From Streptomyces genisteinicus (lineage in GTDB: Bacteria > Actinomycetota > Actinomycetes > Streptomycetales > Streptomycetaceae), in assembly GCF_014489615.1 (NCBI RefSeq), contig NZ_CP060825.1, forward strand, positions 7,052,001 through 7,116,000: a stretch of 64,000 bases of DNA. The letters run 5' to 3'. The notes beneath the pieces were generated by a model. It was given only the letters and a program-made list of their open reading frames with translations, was not told the DNA's origin and made no database searches. Of this stretch, positions 15,669 to 24,526 are shown piece after piece. The position numbers and the translations under genes are program-made. Position 1 is the first letter of the stretch, and each line of letters starts with the position of its first letter.

Positions 15669-18662
15669 CTACGTCAGCGGCTCGATCCAGATGTTCCGGT
15701 AGCGCACCTTGCTGCCGTGGTCCTGGAGCCTGAGGGCACCCGCCACCGGCCCCTCGGGGTCGCCCCCTCCGGTCGGGCCGGTGAGGGCGACGCCGTCGTG
15801 CACCGTCACACCGTTCCAGACGACGGTGACCCGGGCGTCCTCGGTCTTCCTGCCGCCGGCGTCGAACCGGGCCGCGCGGAAGGTGATGTCGTACGTCTGC
15901 CAGGCGCCCGGCGGCCGGGCGGCGTTGGCGTCCGCCGCCTTCTGCCGGTAGATCGCGGCCGCCTCGTCGTCGGCGGGCGTGGTGTCGCCGTACGAGTCCA
16001 GGATCTGGATCTCGTAGCGGTCCTGGAGGTAGATCCCGCTGTTGGCGCGGTCCTGGCCGGTGACGTCCGGCGGGAGGTCGGGGAGCAGGAACTCGGTGTG
16101 CAGGCGGAAGTCGCCGAACTCCTCCTTGGTCCGCAGGTCGCCGCAGCAGACCTCCATCCCGCCGTCCGTCAGCGGCCACGACGCGGTGCGCCCGTCGGTG
16201 TGCTGCCAGGCCGACCGGTCCGCGCCGTCGAACAGCACCGTGCGGGCGCCCTTCGGACGGACGGTGATCAGGTCCAGGTTGACGTGGCCGGTGTCCCCCT
16301 CGTCGACCCGGTAGGTGATCGTGTTGGACCCCTTGCGCAGTGCCAGCGACTCGGTCCCGGTCGACCACTGGTTCCACGCGCCCGTGGACAGCAGACCGGA
16401 CTGACGGATCCGTTCCCCGTTGACGTACACGCTCACGGTCTTGGTCCCGGTGAACGGGTTCGGCCCGTTGGCGTACCGCAGCGCCACGTCGTACGTGCCC
16501 GCCGTCGCGGCGTTCACGGTGAACGCGGTGGCCGCCCCCGCGGTGCCGTAGCCGTCGACGAAACCGCTGCCGGAGTGGCCGGCGTGCTCGGTGTCGGTGG
16601 CCGCGCCGCCGGAGAGCGCGGCCTCCTCGGCCTCGTACAGGGTCTGCGCGGGCTGCGGGCCCGGCAGCGCGTTGAGGGTGTACCAGGCCTCGGTGCTCCA
16701 CAGCGCCTCGCCCGACGCGGAGGAGAACGGACGGGGCGAGCGCACGTGGACGACCCGGCCGGGCTTCAGCCCGACGACCTCCAGGGTGACCTTCCGGCGG
16801 TCGGCGGACAGCTTCGCCGCCCGTACGGCGAGGGTCTCCTCGTCGACCTTGGGCCCGCCGTAGGAGGGCGTGGGGACGTAGCGCCACTGCGCGACGCGGT
16901 AGCTCTGCGCCAGCTTGTCGGCGGTCTCCTGGGAGAGCGGCCGGGTGTACTCCAGCTCGAAGCCGCCTGCCCTGGCGCGCATCGCGAGGATGTCGAAGGG
17001 GTTCGAGCCGTTGGGCGTCAGCTTCTGGAGGCCGTGGGCGAGCTTGCCCTCCTGGCCCCAGTTGCCGCCCGCGCCGATGCCGCCGGTGTAGACCGCGCCG
17101 TCCGGGCCGAGGCTGATCCGGTTGACGCCGGCCTCCAGGCCCTGGGTGTGCCGGAAGACGGCGCCCTGGTCCTTGCCGCCGACCTTCTCCAGGAAGGCGC
17201 GCTGGAGGCCGCCGTAGGTGACGTCGCCGAAGAGGAGCTGCCCGGCGTACGGGCCGCTCGTCAGGTGCAGCGGGGTGCTGGGGGAGTTGGCTGTCTCGTT
17301 CTGGGGCAGCCAGAGCACCGGCTCGGTGACGGGCCGGTCGTCGAACGGGCCCGGCGGGTCGGTGCGGTGGTTGAAGAAGCGGTCCTGCTTGATCCGGACC
17401 AGCTTGGAGGCCGGCAGCCAGCCGCCCTGGTTGTCGGTGACGAAGATGTCGCCCCCGGGGCCCCAGCCGATGCCGTTGGGGGTGCGCAGACCGCCGGCGA
17501 CGTAGGAGACCTTGCCGGTCTTCCGGTTCACCTTGACCGTGGTGCCCCGGTTCGCGGCGGGCTGCGGCCTCGTCGTCGCGCCGCCGAGGTCGATGGCGAC
17601 CGACAGGTTGAGGTAGAAGTGTCCGTCGCGGTACAGCAGGCCGAAGGCGAACTCGTGGAAGTTGCCGCCGTAGGGCCAGGTCGCGACGGTGCGGCGGGTG
17701 TCCGTCACCTCGTCGCCGTCGGTGTCGCGCAACTCGGTGAGCTCGTGCTTCTGCGAGACGTAGAGCATGCCGTCGACGGCCTTCACGCCCTGGGGCTCCC
17801 TGAGGCCGCTCGCGACCTTCTTGACGGTCACCCGGTCGGGGCCGGTGCTGCCCGTGACGCCGCCGAGCAGGTAGACCGCGCCGTCGGTGGTGCCGGTGCC
17901 GCCCCAGGTGGTGACGGCGAGCCGCCCGTCGGGCAGCCAGTCCATGGCGGTGACCTGCGGTTCGAAACCCTCGGGGCGCAGGTCGGTCAGGGTGTAGCCG
18001 GGGTGGACGCCGGTCAGCGGCAGACCGTCCCCCGGTGTGTCGGTGCCGCTCTCGCACTGCTTGCGCCCGGGAGCGGTGACGCGGACGACTCCGGCGTCGG
18101 TGCTCAGCGCGGAGTCCGGGACCAGGGTGAACTCGGCGGCGCCCGGCGGCTTCCAGGCCAGGGTGATCTGCTGGCCGCCGGTCCGGTCGAAGTGGTCGAT
18201 CCGCAGAGCGTGGTGTCCGGCCGTCAGTGCGGCGGTCCCCTCCTTCGGTTCGGCGCCGTGGAGGCCGTCGTGGTCGACGACGGTCCGTCCCCCGACGGCC
18301 AGGCGCGAGCCGTCGTCGCTGGTCAGGCGGAAGGCGTAGTCGCCGTCCTCCGGCACGCGGAGGTTGGCGGTCACCTGCGACACGAAGTGGTCGCCGACGC
18401 CGAAGTCCTCGGCCGCGCTCCAGTCGACGGTGGGCATCAGCCGGTCGACGTTGGGGGTCTGGCCGGGCTTGAGGTCGCAGATCCGGCTCATCGGCAGTCC
18501 GACGTCGAAGACCCGCAGGGTGACGCCGGGTTCCTGCGGCGGCAGGTCGGCAGCGGCTCCGGCGGCCGCGGCCGGCGGCGAGGCGAGGAGTCCGGCGAGG
18601 AACGAGACGGCGATCAGGGAGCCCAGGCGTCTGCGGATCCGGTGGTGCGGTCGTGGCTTCAT
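15669..18662 (-). CDS. Secreted multidomain protein: PA14-like, beta-propeller, CBM, DUF1080
   Basis: 997 residues, exported by a classical signal peptide (first about 34 residues, RRRLGSL then a hydrophobic core and AAAA). In order there are: a PA14-like domain (about 45-170, with DYAFRLTSDDGSRL); a sorbosone/glucose-dehydrogenase-like propeller (about 205-560, with NGIGWGPGG and VTDNQGG); a short bridge; a CBM6/35-type carbohydrate-binding module (about 665-790, YEAEEAAL start); and a C-terminal DUF1080 domain (about 805-997), a family annotated as 3-keto-disaccharide hydrolase. ATG 18662 has GGGAGGAAG just before it; the frame extending to 18992 is promoter sequence. It is divergent from a GH109-like oxidoreductase. 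I infer extracellular recognition and cleavage of an oxidised or amino sugar glycoside; the exact substrate is unknown. Confidence 0.82.
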   Translation of the reverse strand: MKPRPHHRIRRRLGSLIAVSFLAGLLASPPAAAAGAAADLPPQEPGVTLRVFDVGLPMSRICDLKPGQTPNVDRLMPTVDWSAAEDFGVGDHFVSQVTANLRVPEDGDYAFRLTSDDGSRLAVGGRTVVDHDGLHGAEPKEGTAALTAGHHALRIDHFDRTGGQQITLAWKPPGAAEFTLVPDSALSTDAGVVRVTAPGRKQCESGTDTPGDGLPLTGVHPGYTLTDLRPEGFEPQVTAMDWLPDGRLAVTTWGGTGTTDGAVYLLGGVTGSTGPDRVTVKKVASGLREPQGVKAVDGMLYVSQKHELTELRDTDGDEVTDTRRTVATWPYGGNFHEFAFGLLYRDGHFYLNLSVAIDLGGATTRPQPAANRGTTVKVNRKTGKVSYVAGGLRTPNGIGWGPGGDIFVTDNQGGWLPASKLVRIKQDRFFNHRTDPPGPFDDRPVTEPVLWLPQNETANSPSTPLHLTSGPYAGQLLFGDVTYGGLQRAFLEKVGGKDQGAVFRHTQGLEAGVNRISLGPDGAVYTGGIGAGGNWGQEGKLAHGLQKLTPNGSNPFDILAMRARAGGFELEYTRPLSQETADKLAQSYRVAQWRYVPTPSYGGPKVDEETLAVRAAKLSADRRKVTLEVVGLKPGRVVHVRSPRPFSSASGEALWSTEAWYTLNALPGPQPAQTLYEAEEAALSGGAATDTEHAGHSGSGFVDGYGTAGAATAFTVNAATAGTYDVALRYANGPNPFTGTKTVSVYVNGERIRQSGLLSTGAWNQWSTGTESLALRKGSNTITYRVDEGDTGHVNLDLITVRPKGARTVLFDGADRSAWQHTDGRTASWPLTDGGMEVCCGDLRTKEEFGDFRLHTEFLLPDLPPDVTGQDRANSGIYLQDRYEIQILDSYGDTTPADDEAAAIYRQKAADANAARPPGAWQTYDITFRAARFDAGGRKTEDARVTVVWNGVTVHDGVALTGPTGGGDPEGPVAGALRLQDHGSKVRYRNIWIEPLT

Positions 18663-19068
18663 GCTTCCTCCCACGCTCCCCGCGGGGAGCACGTGACGGT
18701 GGTGTCGACGGCGGTACGCGAAGAGGTGGGGCAGGCCGGTGAGCGGCGACGAGCGCGACGCACACCATAGGAGGACTTCGTGGAGGACGTCCATGACTTC
18801 GTCACCGATGAGTACAAACTCCGTTGAGTCCAGGGCGAAGTGAGCGCTTCGCGGACTGTCTTCATCCTTGCCCCGACAAAGATGACCGGGTGTCACCTCG
18901 GCGTGGCACCCTGTCGCGCAGGGTCGCGGGGAGGCACCATGAAGGCAGGGCTGAATGCTTGTTTCTGTTTGTAAAGGCACCCTACTGAGCAACTATTGAC
19001 AGGGCTCGCCGTCGCGGCCAGAGTCGTCCCCGCCACCTGCCGGACACGGACCGAGGAGCGATACCTCC
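18663..19068. promoter_or_regulatory. Divergent promoter region of the carbohydrate genes
   Basis: This 406-bp gap holds no convincing gene. An inverted repeat at 18827-18857 pairs AGTCC with GGACT and GCGAAG with CTTCGC. An AT-rich stretch at 18955-19001 contains TTGACA at 18996-19001, a good -35 element for the rightward operon, but I see no good -10 at the right distance. Confidence 0.4.
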
Positions 19069-20508
19069 ATGCCTGAAAACCCCGCTGTTTCACGCCGGTT
19101 GCTGCTGGGAGGCGCGCTGGCCACCACGGGTGCGCTCGCCGCCGGGGCGTCCGCCACCGCCACCGCCGCCGGGCCGCCCACGGCCGTCGTGCCCTCGGTC
19201 TCCCCGCGCCGCAGGCCCGGCCAGCGGTCCATCGCCGGTGTGCCCTTCGCGGCGTACCGCACGGTCCGGGTGGGTGTCATCGGCCTCGGCAACCGGGGCG
19301 GCGGCATGACCGAGGGCTGGGCCGTCGTCCCCGGCTGCACCGTCACCGCCGTCTGCGACATCCGCGCCGACCGCGCCAAGCGCACCGCGGACCGGCTGGT
19401 CGCCCAGGGCAAGCCGCGCCCCGCCGAGTACGGCGGCTCGGACACCTCGTTCGAGCAGATGCTCAAGCGCGACGACATCGACCTCGTCTACATCGCGACC
19501 CCGTGGGAGTTCCACCACCGGCAGGGCAGGGCGGCGCTGCTCGCGGGGAAGCACGCCATCGTCGAACTCCCCATCGCCACCAAGCTGGACGAGCTGTGGG
19601 ACCTCGTCGACACCTCCGAGCGCACCGGCCGCCACCTGATGCTCGCGGAGAACTGCTCCTACGGCCGCAACGAGCTCGCCATGCTGAAGATGGCGCACGA
19701 AGGCCTCTTCGGCGACGTCACCAACGGGCACGGAGGCTACCTCCACGACCTGCGCGCCCTGCTCTTCTCGGACACCTACTACACCGACGCCTGGCGCCGG
19801 CTCTGGCACACCCGCAGCACCGCGTCCTTCTACCCGATGCACGGCCTCGCGCCCGTCGCCGCGGCGATGGACATCAACCGCGGCGACCGGATGACGGTCC
19901 TGCGCGCCACGGCGACCGAGCCCAAGGGCCTCGCCGACTACCGCGAGCGGTTCGTGCCGAAGTCCCACCCGTCGTGGAAGGAGACCTACGTCAACGGCGA
20001 CCTGGTCACCTGTCTCATCGACACGGCGAAGGGCCGGATCATCCGGGCCGAGCACGACGTCAGCTCGCCGCGGCCCTACAGCCGCATCAACAGCATCGCG
20101 GGCAGCCGCGGCATCTTCGAGGACTACGCGGGCACCTCGACGACCGGCGGGCGGATCTACGTGGAGCCGGACCACGGCGGCCACGCCTGGCGGGACTTCG
20201 ACAGCTACCGCAAGGAGTTCGACCACTGGCTGTGGAAGAAGATCGGTGACGACGCCGCCAACAACGGCGGCCACGGCGGCATGGACTACGTCCTGCAGTG
20301 GCGCACCGTCCAGCTGATGCGGGCCGGCCTGGTCCCCGACATCGACGTCTACGACTCCGCCGCCTGGTGCTCGCCGGTCCCGCTGAGCGTCACCTCCCTC
20401 GCGGCGGGCGGCCGGCCGGTCGAGATCCCGGACTTCACCCGCGGGTCGTGGGTCAACCTCCGCATGGGTCTGGACTCGCGCGAGACCGAGATGCCCCCGG
20501 TCGCCTGA
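19069..20508 (+). CDS. Gfo/Idh/MocA oxidoreductase, GH109-like, Tat-exported
   Basis: 479 residues. The N-terminus is a Tat signal (SRRLLLGGALATTG). The NAD-binding fold begins near residue 65 with GVIGLGNRGGG. Motifs ENCSYGRNE, YLHDLRAL and FYPMHGLAPVA are those of glycoside hydrolase family 109, which uses bound NAD+ to oxidise the sugar at C3 transiently and cleave alpha-N-acetylgalactosaminides or related glycosides. GAGGAG lies ten bases before ATG 19069. The next gene follows after 36 bp and encodes a secreted NEW3 protein, and the divergent gene encodes a DUF1080 protein, so an oxidation-elimination style glycoside degradation is plausible. Substrate specificity cannot be read from the sequence. 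Confidence 0.82.
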   Translation: MPENPAVSRRLLLGGALATTGALAAGASATATAAGPPTAVVPSVSPRRRPGQRSIAGVPFAAYRTVRVGVIGLGNRGGGMTEGWAVVPGCTVTAVCDIRADRAKRTADRLVAQGKPRPAEYGGSDTSFEQMLKRDDIDLVYIATPWEFHHRQGRAALLAGKHAIVELPIATKLDELWDLVDTSERTGRHLMLAENCSYGRNELAMLKMAHEGLFGDVTNGHGGYLHDLRALLFSDTYYTDAWRRLWHTRSTASFYPMHGLAPVAAAMDINRGDRMTVLRATATEPKGLADYRERFVPKSHPSWKETYVNGDLVTCLIDTAKGRIIRAEHDVSSPRPYSRINSIAGSRGIFEDYAGTSTTGGRIYVEPDHGGHAWRDFDSYRKEFDHWLWKKIGDDAANNGGHGGMDYVLQWRTVQLMRAGLVPDIDVYDSAAWCSPVPLSVTSLAAGGRPVEIPDFTRGSWVNLRMGLDSRETEMPPVA

Positions 20509-20544
20509 CCGGTCCCCACGCGACGCGACAGAAGGAGACGGACC

Positions 20545-21543
20545 ATGAGACGAGCAGGACTCACCACCACACTCAGAGCCGCGGCCGCGGCGGGGGCGCT
20601 GCTCCTCGTCCCCGCCCCCGCGTCCGCGGCCGACGCGCGGCCCGCCGCCGCGGCAGCGGCGGGCACCGAGGTGACCATCTCCCCGGTCGACCTCCAGGGA
20701 CCGGCGATATCCGCGGTCAAGGTCACCGTGAAGAACAACGCGCCGGACCGGCTGCGCTCGCTGACGGTCTCCTTCGCCGGGCCCGTGGGGTGGGCGGTGC
20801 AGCCGGCCCAGCGCACCGTCGGCGGATCGCTGGCGCAGGGCGCGTCGGCGGAGACGGAGTTCCGGATACAGGTGCCGGAGCCGCGTGCGGGATTCCGGAT
20901 ACGGACGTTCACCGCGACGGCCGCCTACCGCGGCGGCGACGGGGCGGGCACCGCCACCGGCACCCGGTCCCAGCGCACCGGCGAGCCCCTCGCGAACATC
21001 GCCGCCGCCTACAACGCCGTGGCCGTCACGGACGAGAGCAACACCGCGCCCGGCAACTACGACGGCGAGGGCAACAGCTTCTCCGCCCAGAAGCTCGCCG
21101 ACGCCGGGCTGACCCGCGGCGCGGAGGTCACCGCGCTGGGCGCGAAGCTGCGCTGGCCCGACGTGCCGAGCGGCACCAAGGACAACGTGTCGAGCGCCGG
21201 ACAGGCCATCTCACTCGCCGGCAAGGGGTCCAAGCTGGTCTTCCTCGGCTCCGGCGTGGGCAGCGGGGCGACGGGCAGCGCCACCGTCTTCTACGCGGAC
21301 GGCACCTCCACCACCGGCTCGTTCGGCTTCCCGAACTGGTCCTTCGACCCGCCGAACGCCCACGGCGCGACGCTCGTCGCGTCCAGCAACGGCCGCAACA
21401 GGCCCAGCGGGTACGGGAACGCGGGCATCGCCTACCGGATCTTCGCCCACTCGGTCGCCCTGGACCCGGCCAAGGAGGTCGCGTTCGTGGTCATGCCCGC
21501 CAACGCCAACGTGCACGTCTTCGACATGGCGATCGCTCCCTGA
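20545..21543 (+). CDS. Secreted NEW3-domain protein with a C-terminal beta-sandwich
   Basis: 332 residues with a Sec signal peptide ending near ASAAD (about residue 30). Residues about 40-130 form a NEW3 (NPCBM-associated) domain, as found in bacterial alpha-galactosidases. The C-terminal 180 residues (TDESNTAPGNYDGEGNSFSA onward) match a module often attached to secreted glycosidases such as fucosidases. No catalytic glycosidase domain is present, so it may bind sugar or support the GH109-like enzyme encoded 36 bp upstream. AAGGAG lies 9 bases before the ATG. A strong terminator closes the two-gene operon. Confidence 0.75.
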   Translation: MRRAGLTTTLRAAAAAGALLLVPAPASAADARPAAAAAAGTEVTISPVDLQGPAISAVKVTVKNNAPDRLRSLTVSFAGPVGWAVQPAQRTVGGSLAQGASAETEFRIQVPEPRAGFRIRTFTATAAYRGGDGAGTATGTRSQRTGEPLANIAAAYNAVAVTDESNTAPGNYDGEGNSFSAQKLADAGLTRGAEVTALGAKLRWPDVPSGTKDNVSSAGQAISLAGKGSKLVFLGSGVGSGATGSATVFYADGTSTTGSFGFPNWSFDPPNAHGATLVASSNGRNRPSGYGNAGIAYRIFAHSVALDPAKEVAFVVMPANANVHVFDMAIAP

Positions 21544-21584
21544 TCCGAGCGGGACGATCCGAGCGGGACGACAGGACCCGGTCC

Positions 21585-21624
21585 GTGGCCGGGCCGTCCG
21601 GGAGACTCCGGACGGCCCGGCCAC
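21585..21624 (+). terminator. Intrinsic terminator, 17-bp stem plus T-run
   Basis: Arms 21585-21601 and 21608-21624 pair perfectly around GAGACT, followed by CTTTTCC. Just before it, a 14-bp unit, GATCCGAGCGGGAC, is repeated in tandem at 21542-21569. Confidence 0.85.
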
Positions 21625-21696
21625 GACTTTTCCCCTGACTGCTTGAAAATGTTCGCTAGTCGGCCTGAGAGAGCAACTTCGAGCACTATGCTGACC

Positions 21697-21714
21697 CGTG
21701 GTCCAGCCACCACG
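21697..21714. promoter_or_regulatory. Inverted repeat before the SIS gene
   Basis: CGTGGT and ACCACG flank a 6-bp spacer 20 bp upstream of the SIS gene start. It faintly resembles a GntR/DasR-like site (TGGTC half) but does not match the known DasR consensus in spacing. Confidence 0.35.
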
Positions 21715-21733
21715 CCGTAGGGAGTACCCACCC

Positions 21734-22708
21734 ATGTCCCGCACCGCCTCCTCCTCCCCCTCCGCCCCCACGCCGGCGGCGTCCTCGTCGCACACATCGG
21801 CGGAGATCGCCTCGCAGCCCGAGTGCTGGCGCCGGGCCGCGGCACTCGCCCCCACCGTCGCCGGCCTCCTGCCCGCCACCGGCGAGCGCGTCGCCGTCGT
21901 CGGCTGCGGCACCTCCTGGTTCATCGCCCAGGCCTACGCAGCCCTGCGCGAACACGGCGGCGGCGGCGAGACCGACGCCTTCACCGCGACCGCCTTCCCC
22001 CGCGCCCGCACCTACGACCGCGTCCTCGCCATCACCCGCTCCGGCACCACCACCGAGGTCCTCGACCTCCTCCGCCTGCTGCGCGGCACCGTCCCCACCA
22101 CCGTCGTCACCGGCGACGCCGACACCCCCGCCCCCGGTGCGGCGGACCACACCGTCCTCCTGGACTTCGCAGACGAACGCTCCGTCGTCCAGACCCGCTT
22201 CGCCACGACCACCCTCGCCCTGCTGCGCGCCGACCTCGAACACCGGGGCACCCTCCCCGCGGGCGTGGCCACCGTCACCGAGGCCGCCGGCCACGCCGAG
22301 GCCGCCCTCGCCCAGCCGCTCGACCACGCCCTGACCTCGGCCGGCCAGTTCACCTTCCTCGGCACCGGCTGGACCTACGGCCTGGCGCAGGAGGCCGCCC
22401 TCAAGATGCGCGAGGCAGCGGGCGCCTGGACCGAGGCGTACCCCGCCATGGAGTACCGCCACGGCCCCATCAGCATCGCCCAGCCCGGCCGCGCGGTCTG
22501 GGCCCTCGGCGCCCTCCCCGAGGGCCTCGCCGACGACATCACCCGCACCGGCGCCACCCTCGCCGCCCACGCGCCCGCCACCGACCCCCTCGCCGACCTC
22601 GTCCGCGCCCAGCGCCTCGCCGTCCACATCGCCGAGGCCGCCGGACACAACCCCGACACCCCCCGCAACCTCACCCGCTCCGTCGTGCTCACCGCACCCG
22701 GCAACTGA
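21734..22708 (+). CDS. SIS-domain sugar isomerase (AgaS/GlmS-isomerase-like)
   Basis: 324 residues with two SIS folds and no glutaminase domain. The phosphosugar-binding loops GCGTSWF and TRSGTTTEV are clear, and EIASQPECW near residue 25 and EYRHGPIS near 245 are typical of AgaS-like ketose/aldose isomerases or amino-sugar-phosphate deaminases. It is cytoplasmic. AGGGAG precedes ATG 21734 by about ten bases. It is separated from the upstream GH109-like operon by a terminator, so it has its own promoter, but its presence fits use of N-acetylgalactosamine or glucosamine released outside the cell. The exact sugar is inferred, not shown. Confidence 0.8.
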   Translation: MSRTASSSPSAPTPAASSSHTSAEIASQPECWRRAAALAPTVAGLLPATGERVAVVGCGTSWFIAQAYAALREHGGGGETDAFTATAFPRARTYDRVLAITRSGTTTEVLDLLRLLRGTVPTTVVTGDADTPAPGAADHTVLLDFADERSVVQTRFATTTLALLRADLEHRGTLPAGVATVTEAAGHAEAALAQPLDHALTSAGQFTFLGTGWTYGLAQEAALKMREAAGAWTEAYPAMEYRHGPISIAQPGRAVWALGALPEGLADDITRTGATLAAHAPATDPLADLVRAQRLAVHIAEAAGHNPDTPRNLTRSVVLTAPGN

Positions 22709-22751
22709 GGCCCGTACGGGAGGCGGTGACCGACCGGCAAGCGGTTGCCGT

Positions 22752-22784
22752 GTTCACGCAACTCTCGGCAGCCGGTCACACGGC
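22752..22784 (+). promoter_or_regulatory. Candidate PHO box upstream of phoD
   Basis: GTTCACGCAAC (22752-22762) and GGTCACACGGC (22774-22784) sit exactly two 11-base units apart, which matches the 11-nt phased GTTCACC-type direct repeats bound by Streptomyces PhoP. A further GGTTCACACCC occurs at 22824. The gene downstream is a phosphatase. Confidence 0.5.
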
Positions 22785-22855
22785 GGGCGGCCACGGGACA
22801 CCCGTCCCCACGAGGGTTCTGGCGGTTCACACCCCGAACAGCCCAGGAGGACCCC

Positions 22856-24430
22856 GTGGCCGTACGTCCCGTCTCCCGCAGAACGATGCTCGGACTCGGC
22901 GGCGCGGGCGCCGCCGCGCTGATGCTCGGCACGGGGGAGTGGAGTTCGGGCTCCGCCCACGCCGCGCCGTCCATGCCCTCCGACCCGTTCCCGCTCGGCG
23001 TCGCCTCCGGCGAACCGCGCTGGGACGGCGTGGTGCTGTGGACCCGCCTCGCCCCCGACCCGTTCGCCGAGGACGGCCGCGGCGGGATGCCGGACGTCCC
23101 GGTGCGCGTCGCCTACGAGGTGGCGTCCGACGAACGCTTCACCCGCGTCGTACGCCGAGGCACCGTCGTCGCCACCCCCGAACTCGCCCACTCCGTGCAC
23201 CCGGAGATCCACGGGCTGGCACCCGACCGCGTCTACTGGTACCGCTTCCGCGCCGGCGGCCACCTCTCGCCCGTCGGCCGCACCCGCACCACCCCCGCGC
23301 CGGGGACCCTGCCGCGCGACCTGCGCTTCGCCTTCGCCTCCTGCCAGGCCTGGCAGGACGGCTTCTACACCGCCTACGACCACCTCGCCGACGAGGACCT
23401 CGACCTGGTGGTGCACCTCGGCGACTACCTCTACGAGTACGGCGTGAAGACCAACAGGCGCGGCGTCGTCACCGATCCGAAGTTCCACAGCGAGACCGTC
23501 ACCCTCGCCCGCTACCGCCTCCAGTACGGCCTCTACAAGTCCGAGGCCCCGCTCCGGCGCGCCCACGCCGCCTTCCCCTGGATCATGACGTTCGACGACC
23601 ACGAGGTCGAGAACAACTGGGCGGACGGCATCCCGGAGAACGGCCAGGACCCCGCGGCGTTCCCCGCCCGCCGGGCCGCCGCCTTCCAGGCCCTGTACGA
23701 GCACGCCCCGCTGCGCCGGGCCCAGCTCCCCGCGGGCCCCGATGTGCAGATGTACCGCCGCCTCCCGTACGGCAGGCTCGCCGACTTCACCATGCTCGAC
23801 ACCCGCCAGTACCGTGACGACCAGCCCTGCGGCGACGGGGTGTCGGCCGACTGCGCCGACCGCCTCGCCCCCGGCCGCACCCTGCTCGGCGCGCGGCAGC
23901 GCGACTGGGTCCTCAGGGGCTTCCGGCGTTCCCCGGCCCGCTGGCAGGTGCTCGGCAACCAGGCACCGATGGGCCAGACCGACCACGACCCCGGCCCGGG
24001 CACCACGGTCTGGCTCGACCCGTGGGACGGCTACGTCGCCGAACGCAACCGGCTGCTCGCCGAGGCGGACGCCACCGGGGTGCGCAACCTCGTCGTCATC
24101 ACCGGGGACCGCCACCAGAACTACGCCTGGGACCTCAAGCGGGACTACGCCGACCCGGGCTCGCCCACCGTCGGCGCCGAGTTCGTGGGCACCTCGGTCA
24201 CCAGCGGCGGCGACGGCGCGGACATGACCGCCCAGGGCGAGACCTTCCTCGCCGCCAACCCGCACATGAAGTTCTTCAACGCCCAGCGGGGCTACGTGCG
24301 CGTCCACGCCGACCGGGAGCGCTGGCGCACCGACTTCCGCGTCGTCCCGTACGTCACCCGCCCCGGCGCCCCGGTGAGCACCCGGGCGAGCGCGGTCGTC
24401 GAGGACGGCCGCCCCGGCGTGCAGATCTGA
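22856..24430 (+). CDS. phoD: Alkaline phosphatase D, Tat-exported
   Basis: 524 residues, a PhoD-family metallophosphatase/phosphodiesterase. A Tat signal (SRRTMLGLGGAG) targets it outside the cell. The N-terminal PhoD domain begins at DPFPLGVASGEP. The metallophosphatase core shows ASCQAW, HLGDYLYE, TFDDHEVENNW and ITGDRHQNYAW, which supply the metal ligands. GTG 22856 is preferred since AGGAGG lies 5 bases before it; the frame extending to 22745 overlaps the PHO-box-like repeat. PhoD releases phosphate from phosphodiesters and is normally induced by PhoP under phosphate starvation. It converges with the phosphoglucomutase gene. Confidence 0.9.
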   Translation: MAVRPVSRRTMLGLGGAGAAALMLGTGEWSSGSAHAAPSMPSDPFPLGVASGEPRWDGVVLWTRLAPDPFAEDGRGGMPDVPVRVAYEVASDERFTRVVRRGTVVATPELAHSVHPEIHGLAPDRVYWYRFRAGGHLSPVGRTRTTPAPGTLPRDLRFAFASCQAWQDGFYTAYDHLADEDLDLVVHLGDYLYEYGVKTNRRGVVTDPKFHSETVTLARYRLQYGLYKSEAPLRRAHAAFPWIMTFDDHEVENNWADGIPENGQDPAAFPARRAAAFQALYEHAPLRRAQLPAGPDVQMYRRLPYGRLADFTMLDTRQYRDDQPCGDGVSADCADRLAPGRTLLGARQRDWVLRGFRRSPARWQVLGNQAPMGQTDHDPGPGTTVWLDPWDGYVAERNRLLAEADATGVRNLVVITGDRHQNYAWDLKRDYADPGSPTVGAEFVGTSVTSGGDGADMTAQGETFLAANPHMKFFNAQRGYVRVHADRERWRTDFRVVPYVTRPGAPVSTRASAVVEDGRPGVQI

Positions 24431-24445
24431 CGCCCCGCCGGCGGC

Positions 24446-24499
24446 GTCCCGGTGTCCCGGCGGCGTCCTGGTGTCCCGGGGTCCTGGTGTCCCGGCGGC
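24446..24499. repeat. Three tandem copies of a GTCCTGGTGTCCCGG unit
   Basis: Units start at 24446, 24465 and 24481 and are 19, 16 and 19 bases long. They fill the short gap between the convergent phoD and pgm genes, and the last unit forms one arm of the terminator. Confidence 0.7.
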
Positions 24500-24520
24500 C
24501 CGCCCGGCCGCCGGGACACC
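24486..24520. terminator. Bidirectional terminator, 15-bp stem
   Basis: Arms 24486-24500 and 24506-24520 pair perfectly around CGCCC between convergent phoD and pgm. Confidence 0.75.
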
Positions 24521-24526
24521 CCCGGT

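Noticed and set aside
18663..18992. In-frame extension of the secreted DUF1080 protein
   Set aside because: ATG 18662 starts a clean signal peptide with GGGAGGAAG before it; the extension lies in the divergent promoter region.
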